Shown: positions 17,150 through 23,912 of the stretch, in pieces
Layout: every line of letters starts with the position of its first letter
Numbering within the stretch: the first letter of the stretch is position 1
From: Planctomycetota bacterium
GTDB taxonomy: Bacteria > Planctomycetota > JAJSAM01 > JAJVHW01
Direction: 5' to 3'
Assembly: GCA_021776825.1 (NCBI GenBank)
Contig: JAJFFG010000125.1
Location: forward strand, 1 to 48,899
DNA length: 48,899 nt
Notes under the pieces: model-generated
Seen by the model: only the letters and a program-made list of their open reading frames with translations
What the model was told of the DNA's origin: nothing
Databases searched by the model: none
Program-made: the position numbers and the translations under genes

Positions 17150-17775
17150 CACAGGTCACCGGCGCGCATGCTCGGATCGAGCAACGTCCGGAGGGCCTGT
17201 CGAGCTCGGTGCACGCGCACCTTCGCCGTGCCCGCCGAGACGTCCAGCGCCCCCGCGAGCTCGTCGTTCGACAGACCCTCGATGTCTCTCAACAGAAGAG
17301 CCACGCGATGCCTTTCCGGGAGCGAGTCGATGGCGTCGCGAACGAGCCGACGCCGCTCCTCTCTCTCCATCGTCTCGGAGGGGCCGCCACCCCACGCGCG
17401 AGGCCCCATCCGATGATGGCCGCTGTGGTCGTACGTCGGGAGCAACGCGTCAATCGACGTCTCCGGCCGGCTCTTGCGCGAGCGAAGTCGCATCAGGCAC
17501 GCGTTGACGACGATGCGGTGCAGCCACGTGCCGACGTCGGCGCGCCCCTCGAAACGGTCGACGGAGCGGAACGCCGCCAGGAACCCCTCCTGCACGGCGT
17601 CCTGCGCATCGGCGTCCTGACGGAGCAGGCGCAGCGACGTCGCGAGCAGCCGCGGACCGAACTCGGAGAGCACCTCGTCGAAGGCCGACGGATCGCGAGC
17701 GCGAAGGCGCGCGACGAGTTCGCCGCCCGACGCCCCCGCGCTCGATCGCCCTGTCTCCGGTCCCCCCAAACTCAT
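17149..17775 (-). CDS. RNA polymerase sigma factor, ECF type
   Basis: A 208-residue ECF sigma factor of RpoE style. Region 2 has SLRLLRQDADAQDAVQEGFL and ADVGTWLHRIVVNACLMRLR. Region 4 has LPERHRVALLLRDIEGLSND and ALDVSAGTAKVRVHRARQAL. The start MSLGGPE fits the family length; the open frame extends far upstream without sense. It is translationally coupled to the downstream zinc-type anti-sigma gene. No target promoter is identifiable from this window. Confidence 0.88.
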   Translation of the reverse strand: MSLGGPETGRSSAGASGGELVARLRARDPSAFDEVLSEFGPRLLATSLRLLRQDADAQDAVQEGFLAAFRSVDRFEGRADVGTWLHRIVVNACLMRLRSRKSRPETSIDALLPTYDHSGHHRMGPRAWGGGPSETMEREERRRLVRDAIDSLPERHRVALLLRDIEGLSNDELAGALDVSAGTAKVRVHRARQALRTLLDPSMRAGDL

Positions 17776-17942
17776 GTCCGCACATCGTAGCGGGGCGTGA
17801 GCGCGACGCCGCGGTGTCGCACCACTCGGCCCGCCCCGCACGTCCGGCGTTCCCGAGGGCACCTCGGGCTTCCCCCGCGTCACGCCGGTTGGTGACCGGG
17901 CCCGGTCAGGTCGCTCCGGGCCGCTTCGATTCGCCCCAATCC

Positions 17943-17989
17943 GCCCCCACCCCGGGGGAGGGGACGCACGGGACGCGCGAAGGTGACAT
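17943..17989 (+). repeat. Dispersed ~45-bp intergenic repeat, copy C, in a 413-bp gap
   Basis: CCCCCACCCC, then GGGGGAGGGGACG, ACGGGA, then GCGCGAAGGTGACATC, closely matching copy A at 5419. The surrounding gap (17776-18188) also carries a short GCGCCGT(G) tandem at ~18053-18070. I see no gene in it. Confidence 0.65.
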
Positions 17990-18188
17990 CGGGAAATCGA
18001 GCGGGCGGCAACCGAGCCTGACCGGCGCGGTCGCAGGTAGGCTATCGCCGTGCGCCGTGCGCCGTGCGCCGACGACGGTGCTGGCGGTGGCGGATGTGAC
18101 GGCGGTCGGTAACCGAAGCGGCGCGCTGCCGCCGGCGGGCGCGCACCGTGATCGCGTGGCGTATGTGGCCGAGCGGTGTCGGGGAGCG

Positions 18189-18461
18189 CTACTCGTCGAG
18201 CGTCGTCACAGTCGTGGTCGATTCCGAGAGGGGGAGAGCGACCCCACCACGCCGGGCGACGCGCCACATGAAGACGCTGAACGGGAGGATGATCAGCAAG
18301 GGGATCACCAGTTCGCTCGACGTGTAGTACGCGCCAAGCGCCCACCCGATGCAGGACAGGAAACCGGCGACGGCGAGGACGCCCGCCAGGATGCGGAACG
18401 GTCGGCGCACGGTCGGAGTCCAGAGCGTGGACGTCTGGGTCGTGGTCTCGTGGCCGGTCAT
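18189..18461 (-). CDS. Small two-helix membrane protein, unknown function
   Basis: A 90-residue protein with two strongly hydrophobic segments, FRILAGVLAVAGFLSCIGWAL (~22-42) and LVIPLLIILPFSVFMWRVA (~51-70). Thr-rich tails lie at both ends. The spacing is that of a helical hairpin in the inner membrane. I do not recognise a family. It is monocistronic between an AlkD-like gene and a sigma factor gene. Confidence 0.55.
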   Translation of the reverse strand: MTGHETTTQTSTLWTPTVRRPFRILAGVLAVAGFLSCIGWALGAYYTSSELVIPLLIILPFSVFMWRVARRGGVALPLSESTTTVTTLDE

Positions 18462-18608
18462 GGTCGTCAGTTCTCCGTTCGCGCGATCTCGGCAAGCTGC
18501 CGACGGTGTTTCATCGGTACAACCGCCGTATCGAGTCTCGGGTTTCGCCGAAACGTCTCACCAGGCGTCGCGAAGCCCGCGACCTCGCCGATTCGCGCAC
18601 CCGCGAGC

Positions 18609-19331
18609 TCACCCGTTCTTCCGACCCGTCGACAGCTTGCGACGCGTTTCCCGCAGCACGAGGGCCGGCAGGACCGCCTCGTGCTCGGCCAGGAACGACT
18701 CGACGGCGCTCCGATCGACGCGCACGAGCGTGCGCAACGCCCAGCTGAGGGCCTTCCGGACCGTGATGTGCTCGTCCTCGATCACGAGCTCGCACACTCG
18801 CAGCGTGCGCACGACATCGCCGGTGCCACCGCGGCTCGGGAGGTTCAGCGCGACCGTGCTCGCCAGAGCCGCGCGGCGCCACCAAGGATCGCGGGATTGC
18901 GCCCAGCGCAGAACGGCAGCGTCCGTCACGCCACCGCGGCCCCACACGGGACCGCTGATCCCGCAGGCGAACGCGTCCACGCTGTTCCAGTTGTCGATGC
19001 CACGGCCGAGACTCGTCACGGATCGCGTCCTGAGCGCGGCCATCGCGGGGCGGTTCTTCGCCAGCAGCTCGTACGCGCACTGCCGCCCATCGAAGGTGCC
19101 GTGCTGGATGATGGCGAGCGCGAGTCCGAGCGCCTCCGACGGGGACAGCGCTCGTGCATCGGGAGCAAACTCCCGCACCACGGTCCGGATGTCACCCACC
19201 GTCAGGCCGAGACACTCCTGCGCCGTCGGAGTCTCAGCGGCCACCCCGCGCGCACGTGCGGGGCGCGTGAGAGAACGCAGTCGTGAGACGACGACGTCGG
19301 CCAGCGCGTCGGGATCGGTCAGGTGCGACAC
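18609..19331 (-). CDS. DNA alkylation repair (AlkD-like) HEAT-repeat protein
   Basis: A 240-residue all-helical protein matching the AlkC/AlkD superfamily (PF08713-like). The segment around residues 112-150 (NWNSVDAFACGISGPVW, then AAVLRWAQSRDPWWRRAALA) carries the typical 'W..vD' and 'W..s.d.W.RRaa' features. In AlkD these Trp, Asp and Arg residues line the DNA groove. AlkD glycosylases remove bulky cationic N3- and N7-alkylpurines without base flipping. Whether this one is catalytic is not certain. It stands alone on the minus strand. Confidence 0.72.
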   Translation of the reverse strand: MSHLTDPDALADVVVSRLRSLTRPARARGVAAETPTAQECLGLTVGDIRTVVREFAPDARALSPSEALGLALAIIQHGTFDGRQCAYELLAKNRPAMAALRTRSVTSLGRGIDNWNSVDAFACGISGPVWGRGGVTDAAVLRWAQSRDPWWRRAALASTVALNLPSRGGTGDVVRTLRVCELVIEDEHITVRKALSWALRTLVRVDRSAVESFLAEHEAVLPALVLRETRRKLSTGRKNG

Positions 19332-19384
19332 CGACGGGAGTCTAGCCGTCGGGCGCCGCGTCTCCGGTCGGTACGCCGACCGCG

Positions 19385-20035
19385 CTACTGGCCGCGCACG
19401 TCGACCGAAGGCGAGGAGTTCCAGTGATACCGGATCGCGGGGGGGTCACTGGGCGCGTCGTCGTGCATGGTGATCTGGTCCTCGATCGACCGCCAGGGCG
19501 GCTCGGCGACGGCGATCGCATCCGCGGCTGCGACCAGAGCATCCCACGCGCGATCCAGTTCATCGGTCGCGCCGAGGCGCGCTGTCGAGTGCAGGTTCGT
19601 GTCGTCCGGATGCTGGAGGTCGGCGTCGTACTTCCAGCCGTTCGCTCCGTGCTGGCGGACGACCGCGAGGCGGCCACGGGGAGACGTGAACCGCAGACGC
19701 TGCGCACGCTGATAGACCACGACATCCCGCTCTAGGAACTCCATGTCGAGTACCTGAACCTGCGGCGATACGAACTGGTCGGGCGAGGCACCCCAGGGAA
19801 CGAGGTCGGGCGCAGCGGCCAGTGCCTGCTGCACCGCCTCGCGCTCCGCGACGAGGAGCGTCGCGGGGATCGTGTAGTGCCCGCGTCCCGCATCGACGCG
19901 CGTCAGACCGACCGGCCCTTCGCGGATGGCGCCCTGGACGTCGGCGGTGATCTCGGGGCTCATCTGCCCGCGCCAGTTGTCCGAGGCGCAGCCGGCAAGC
20001 CCAATCAGCAGCAACGCGAAGAGTGGTGTACGCAT
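19385..20035 (-). CDS. Lipoprotein of unknown function
   Basis: A 216-residue predicted lipoprotein with signal peptide MRTPLFALLLIGLAGCASDN and lipobox LAGC (Cys ~16). The mature part is alpha/beta with a central region of charged strands (DVVVYQRAQRLRFTSPRGRL) and a C-terminal Pro/Ser-rich tail. I do not recognise a family. The left end of the mobile-element copy at 20045 lies only 10 bases upstream of its ATG. The gene must therefore be transcribed from within or through that element. Confidence 0.6.
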   Translation of the reverse strand: MRTPLFALLLIGLAGCASDNWRGQMSPEITADVQGAIREGPVGLTRVDAGRGHYTIPATLLVAEREAVQQALAAAPDLVPWGASPDQFVSPQVQVLDMEFLERDVVVYQRAQRLRFTSPRGRLAVVRQHGANGWKYDADLQHPDDTNLHSTARLGATDELDRAWDALVAAADAIAVAEPPWRSIEDQITMHDDAPSDPPAIRYHWNSSPSVDVRGQ

Positions 20036-20044
20036 CGCAGCATT

Positions 20045-20284
20045 CTAGCCCAAATCGTCCACGCGGAGTCACGCGCCTGAGCGGTCCAGAGCACCGATCT
20101 CCGCGTCGCGCCTGCTCCGAGACGCTCCTACGTCGCGTTCGCAGCCGCTCCTTGATCTCGGCACTCTGTCCTCGCCCAGGACACTCCTCGTGGGGAGAAC
20201 GCTGGTGCCCGCACCCTCTCCAACGCCGCATACTCCGTGTTCGTCGTCACGGCGCGCGCGATCCGCGTGAACGATGCGGGCCGG
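20045..20284. mobile_element. MITE-like element, diverged copy 3
   Basis: About 240 bp between two minus-strand genes. The left end, CTAGCCCAAATCGTCCACG, matches the left repeat of copy 2 (GCTAGCCCGCATCGTCCACG). The right end, CGCGTGAACGATGCGGGC, matches the right repeats of copies 1 and 2 (CTCGTGAACGATGCGAGC). The interior shares shorter blocks with copy 2 in the same order, including GAGCACxGATCTCC, GATCTCG, GCACTC, CCAGGACAC and GGTGCCCGCACC. It is more decayed than the other two copies. Confidence 0.55.
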
Positions 20285-20331
20285 GGCGACCGAGGATCGG
20301 TCACCCCCCGACGTGCCGCGGCTGCCGTCCG

Positions 20332-20853
20332 TCAGTTCCCGGGACGCGGAACGTGCTGATCGAAGAGGACCGCGTTGCCGTCGGGATCGACGATCACGAA
20401 GCTCGCGGGCCCGCTGCTCTCGGGGTCGGCAGCCGGGTTCATCTCGAGCCCCTGCTCCTGCAGCGCGGCCTGGATGTCGCGCACGTCCCGGAAGCTCTCG
20501 ACCGCCTCGGCGTCCGACGTCCAGCCCGGGTTGAACGTCATGATGTTGTTCGGGAACATCCCCTGGAACAGGCCGATGTTCGTCGTGCCGTTCTTCATGA
20601 TGAGCCAGTTCTGCGACGCCTCACCGCCGAACTGCGTGAAGCCGAGCTTCTCGTAGAACGCGCGCGAGGCGCTCAGGTCCTTGACCGCGAGACTGACTGA
20701 GAAGTTGCCGAGCTGCATGGGGTTGATCCTTTCGGGAGCGGTGCTGGAAGCGGTCGTGGGAGTCGACGACGTGGCCGCGGTGTGCACTGCGGCGCAACCG
20801 GTCTGAGCAACCAACGACAGCGCGACGATACAGGCTGCGATGAGCGGCTTCAT
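20332..20853 (-). CDS. Exported VOC (glyoxalase/bleomycin-resistance fold) lipoprotein
   Basis: A 173-residue protein. The start at 20853 gives a signal peptide (MKPLIAACIVALSLVAQ) with a lipobox-like TGC. A Thr/Ser-rich linker of ~25 residues leads to a VOC domain (~46-170): FSVSLAVKDLSASRAFYEKL, then IGLFQGMFPNNIMTFNPGW, then FVIVDPDGNAVLFDQH. The domain is clearly of the vicinal-oxygen-chelate superfamily. VOC proteins are normally cytoplasmic, so an exported lipid-anchored one is unusual. A second in-frame ATG (MQLGNFSVS) at the domain edge could instead be the true start of a cytoplasmic protein. The signal-like segment argues for the longer form. Confidence 0.72.
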   Translation of the reverse strand: MKPLIAACIVALSLVAQTGCAAVHTAATSSTPTTASSTAPERINPMQLGNFSVSLAVKDLSASRAFYEKLGFTQFGGEASQNWLIMKNGTTNIGLFQGMFPNNIMTFNPGWTSDAEAVESFRDVRDIQAALQEQGLEMNPAADPESSGPASFVIVDPDGNAVLFDQHVPRPGN

Positions 20854-20980
20854 GAGTGAGTTCCTTGTGACTTCACGGCTCATCGGCCGTGTGGGTGGAA
20901 GCCTCCCAGGTGCCTCTCTAGACTGCTTTCCAGATCTTGCTCTTCGACCACACGGATCTTGCTGACTTCGCCCACGCCCT

Positions 20981-21040
20981 GCTCACCGACAACACCGCAC
21001 TCATCACTACACCGCGCTCACCGACAACACCGTGCTCATC
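20981..21040. repeat. Direct repeat of 25 bp with 35-bp period
   Basis: GCTCACCGACAACACCG plus CTCATC occurs at 20981-21005 and 21016-21040, differing at two bases. The second copy spans the annotated GTG start of the AraC-type gene. It could be a pair of regulator binding sites (AraC proteins bind direct repeats) if translation really begins at 21068. Confidence 0.6.
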
Positions 21041-21955
21041 GACAACGCCGCAACCGACCCCCCGAAGGTGGATTACGCCGCACGCGTGAACCGCGCGATC
21101 GATCACATCGTCGGCCACCTCGACGAGCCGCTGCGACTCGAGGACGTGGCGCGCGTGGCCAACTTCTCGCCATTCCACTTCCACCGGGTCTTCCGGTCGC
21201 TGGTCGGTGAGCCCCTCAGCCAGTTCGTGAAGCGGCTGCGACTCGAGCGCGCGCTCTACCGCATGTCGCACGAGCCCAAGCGTTCGCTCACCGAGATCGC
21301 ACTCGCGTGCGGGTTCTCATCGTCGTCCGACTTCACGCGCAGCTTCAAGCAGCGGTACGGCGTGCCGCCGAGCGTGTTCGATCTCGACACCTGGCGCGCG
21401 AGCAAGCGCGGCGACCTCGAGAGCCACGTGAGTTCGTCGGAGACGTACCGCCTGTCTCCGCGACTCGAGCCGGGCGAGAACTCCGACGGCTTCGAGGTGA
21501 CGCTGCGCGACCTGCCTGCGCGGCGCGTGGCCTACATCCGCGTGCTCGATCCGTATCGCGGGAACGGCGTCGTCGAGGCGTGCGAACGCCTGGTCGCCTG
21601 GGCCGATCGGCGCGGACTCGCCGACGGTCAGTGGCTCGGCTACATGTGGGAGGACCCCGAGATCGTCGCGCTCGAGGACTGTCGCTACGACGTGGCGGTC
21701 GAGGTCGACGACGTCAAGCCCGACGGCGAGGTTGGCCGCCTGGAGTTCCCGCCGATGCGGGTGGCCGAGGTCATCGTGCGGGGCGGGCTCGACCTCGAGA
21801 TGCGCGCAATTGACTATCTGTTCCGGACGTGGCTCCCGCAGAGCGGATACGTGCCCGACGAGCAGCCCTGCTTCGAGGCCTGGATCGGACGCCCCTTCGC
21901 GCATGGGATGGAGTACTTCGAGCTCGCCGCGCATCTGCCGGTCACGCGCGGCTGA
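21032..21955 (+). CDS. AraC-family regulator with GyrI-like effector domain
   Basis: A 307-residue regulator. The N-terminal AraC DNA-binding domain (~15-115) has two helix-turn-helix motifs: LEDVARVANFSPFHFHRVF and LTEIALACGFSSSSDFTRSF. The C-terminal half (~150-305) is a GyrI/SbmC-like (SRPBCC-type effector) domain: LRDLPARRVAYIRVLDPYRG, later CFEAWIG and EYFELAAHLPV. This HTH-first, effector-last order is that of the Rob/BmrR-like multidrug regulators. The start is uncertain. GTG 21032 lies inside a direct repeat; GTG 21068 (reading MDYAARVNRAIDHI) matches where most family members begin. It converges on the glycosyltransferase gene with a two-base gap. Confidence 0.85.
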   Translation: MLIDNAATDPPKVDYAARVNRAIDHIVGHLDEPLRLEDVARVANFSPFHFHRVFRSLVGEPLSQFVKRLRLERALYRMSHEPKRSLTEIALACGFSSSSDFTRSFKQRYGVPPSVFDLDTWRASKRGDLESHVSSSETYRLSPRLEPGENSDGFEVTLRDLPARRVAYIRVLDPYRGNGVVEACERLVAWADRRGLADGQWLGYMWEDPEIVALEDCRYDVAVEVDDVKPDGEVGRLEFPPMRVAEVIVRGGLDLEMRAIDYLFRTWLPQSGYVPDEQPCFEAWIGRPFAHGMEYFELAAHLPVTRG

Positions 21956-21957
21956 CG

Positions 21958-23229
21958 CTACTCGGCGACGACCCGTTCCATGGCGTCGCAGGCGGCTGCG
22001 GCGCCCGCTTCGGATCTCACCGTCTCGGCGGTCCGAGCACATCGATCGAGCACGGCGGAGTCGTCGAGCAGCCGCGACAGCGCCGCCGCGAGTTGCGCTC
22101 CGTTGGCCCGTCCGTGCGAGAGCGTCGCTCCGATCGCCCGGTCCGTCACGCGGAACGCGTTGTCGAACTGGTCGTGCGCGAACGGCACGATCAGCTGCGG
22201 ACGACCGGCGCGCATCGCCTGTCCGGTCGTGCCGATGCCGCCGGCGTGTACGACGGCCGAGCTCGCTTCGAACAGCGGCCCCACCCTGGCCGACGGGACT
22301 GCGATGACTCCGTCCGGAAGCTCTGTCGGGACACCGGCTCGACCGGTGACGAGCACCGCTCGGCGGCCCAGTCGCGCCGCGGCGTCGGCAGCGGCGACGT
22401 AGAACCCATCGGCGACGGCAACCGCCGATGAGCCGAGCGAGAACACAACCGGCGGATCTCCCGCGCCGAGGAACTCGTCCAGAACCGATATCCGCGGCTC
22501 GGCGACGTCGCGGAAGTCCTGCCCGAAGTCCTCGTCGAAGAACGGGAAGCCGCACACCGTCGTCCGGTCGGGCCAGTCGGGCTGCGGCTCCGCAATCGCA
22601 CGGGAGAACAGAGCGAGCACGCCGTGCGGCGAGTGCTGCCCCTCCCAGAACGGGTCCGCGTCGGCCGGCAGACCGAGCTCCGTGCGCAGCTCGCGGATCG
22701 GCGCACTCCAACTCCACGAGACCTTCCGCATCAGCTTCCACAGTGGCCCGACCACACGCGGGCTCAGCACGCGCAGGTGCGCGAACCACGGGATCGGGGA
22801 GAGCGCCGCTGGCTCGTGCGCGGAGCAGAACACCATGGGAGAGAGCACGGTCGAGAGCCACGGCATCCCCGTCTTCGCCCCGAGGATCGGCGCGGCGTGC
22901 GTCAACACGTGCGAGAGCAGTAGGTCCGCACCCTCGCAGGCCGCTTCCAGATCGGCATAACTGTCGCGGAGATGCGGGATCACCACCTCGCGAACGACGT
23001 ACTCCGGCCCCTTCTTGGCGTCCATCACACGGCGGAACAGATCGAGATCGTCGTAGTCGATGTCGGGACGAAGGGGCGCGAACTCCGCGCCGCTCCGCAG
23101 TGTCAGTTCGCGGTAGGTCTCCGCAGCGGCGAGCACCGGAACGTGGCCGCGCCGACGCAGTTCCGCGCTGATCGCAAGGTACGGGAAGACATCGCCGTAG
23201 GACCCGAACGTGCTGAGTACCACCCTCAC
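21958..23229 (-). CDS. GT1-family glycosyltransferase (UGT/GtfA-like)
   Basis: A 423-residue GT-B fold enzyme of family GT1. The N-terminal nucleotide-fold start (MRVVLSTFGSYGDVFPYLAI) is typical of UDP-glycosyltransferases that act on small lipophilic acceptors. The donor-binding signature VHAGGIGTTGQAMRAGRPQL is at ~330-350, followed by IVPFAHDQFDNA, in which the final Asp/Asn-Gln pair contacts the sugar. The GTG start is preceded by GAGGTG. The acceptor (sterol, macrolide, polyphenol or lipid) is unknown. No transporter or biosynthetic cluster is adjacent. Confidence 0.86.
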   Translation of the reverse strand: MRVVLSTFGSYGDVFPYLAISAELRRRGHVPVLAAAETYRELTLRSGAEFAPLRPDIDYDDLDLFRRVMDAKKGPEYVVREVVIPHLRDSYADLEAACEGADLLLSHVLTHAAPILGAKTGMPWLSTVLSPMVFCSAHEPAALSPIPWFAHLRVLSPRVVGPLWKLMRKVSWSWSAPIRELRTELGLPADADPFWEGQHSPHGVLALFSRAIAEPQPDWPDRTTVCGFPFFDEDFGQDFRDVAEPRISVLDEFLGAGDPPVVFSLGSSAVAVADGFYVAAADAAARLGRRAVLVTGRAGVPTELPDGVIAVPSARVGPLFEASSAVVHAGGIGTTGQAMRAGRPQLIVPFAHDQFDNAFRVTDRAIGATLSHGRANGAQLAAALSRLLDDSAVLDRCARTAETVRSEAGAAAACDAMERVVAE

Positions 23230-23340
23230 GCGATCACCTCACTCTGCGCGACGGCCCCCGCCGCGCGCCCACCTGTTGCAACTCGCGAGACGCGCCGAGA
23301 CTTCCCGCCACTCCGCGATCAGTCGGCGTCAACTCAACCC

Positions 23341-23393
23341 GTAGGCCGGCTCCTCTCTCTCCGGTAGGCCCGCTCCCCGCTCTCCGGTAGACC
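23341..23393. repeat. 23-bp tandem repeat upstream of the selenoprotein-like gene
   Basis: GTAGGCCGGCTCC...TCTCCG at 23341-23363 is repeated with few changes at 23364-23386, and a partial third copy (GTAGACC) follows. It ends about 30 bases before the ATG at 23423. Confidence 0.7.
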
Positions 23394-23422
23394 AGTGCTG
23401 CCGCCCTGAAGGAGACCCTCTC

Positions 23423-23896
23423 ATGCGACTCGAGAACGACCAGCCACTGCCCGATCTCGTGGCCCTCGACGCGACGTCGGCGACGACGTCGTTGCAAGAG
23501 CACATTGCCGGTCGCTGGGCCGTCGTCCTCTTCTACCGCGGACACTGGTGACCGCCCTGCCGCGGCCAGTTGGCCGGCTACCAGGAGCGGATCAACGAGT
23601 TCGCCGCAGCGGACATCGCCGTCGTGGCGGCGTCGTGTGACTCGGCCTCCGACACGCATGCGCTCGCGGAGAAACTCGGTCTGACATTCCCCGTCCTATG
23701 CGGAGTGGACGCCGACGACGTCGCGGAGCGGTTCGGCGCCTACACGAGCGACCGCGGCTTCGTCCACGCGACCGGGTTCGTGGTGCGCCCCGACGGCACG
23801 CTGGAGCTCGCGGTCTACTCGAGCGGCTCGCGCGGCCGGATCACCGCGGACGATGCGCTCGACTTCGTTGGAGCTAGGCAGCGCCCGAGCGAGTGA
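23423..23896 (+). CDS. Probable selenocysteine-containing peroxiredoxin-like (AhpC/TSA-type) protein
   Basis: A 157-residue thioredoxin-fold protein if the in-frame TGA at 23549-23551 is read as selenocysteine (residue 43). Before it comes AVVLFYRGHW and after it PPCRGQLAGYQERI. In the homologous AhpC/TSA redoxin family this site reads RGHWCPYCRRQL, so the TGA replaces the first Cys of CxxC and gives U-P-P-C. The reading frame is open on both sides, and the downstream part (FPVLCGVDADDVAERFGAYT, GFVVRPDGTLELAVYSSGSRG) continues the same fold to a normal C-terminus. AAGGAG precedes the ATG at 23423. A hairpin suited to a bacterial SECIS follows the TGA. The alternatives are a nonsense mutation or a sequencing error. 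Without decoding, only a dead 42-residue peptide or an internal restart (23570) would be made. The role would be thiol or selenol peroxide reduction. Confidence 0.75.
23549..23590 (+). promoter_or_regulatory. Candidate bacterial SECIS element
   Basis: Directly after the in-frame TGA, CGGCC (23563-23567) and GGCCG (23572-23576) form a perfect GC stem around the loop AGTT. The loop G (23569) lies 18 bases after the TGA. Known bacterial SECIS hairpins have a small apical loop with a G in its first two positions, about 16-37 bases after UGA. A real match needs folding and covariation. Confidence 0.55.
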
Positions 23897-23912
23897 CGCC
23901 GCGCCGCGCCGT

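Noticed and set aside
21317..22861. 514-codon frame opposite the AraC and glycosyltransferase genes
   Set aside because: It spans two genes with strong family signatures and has shadow composition.
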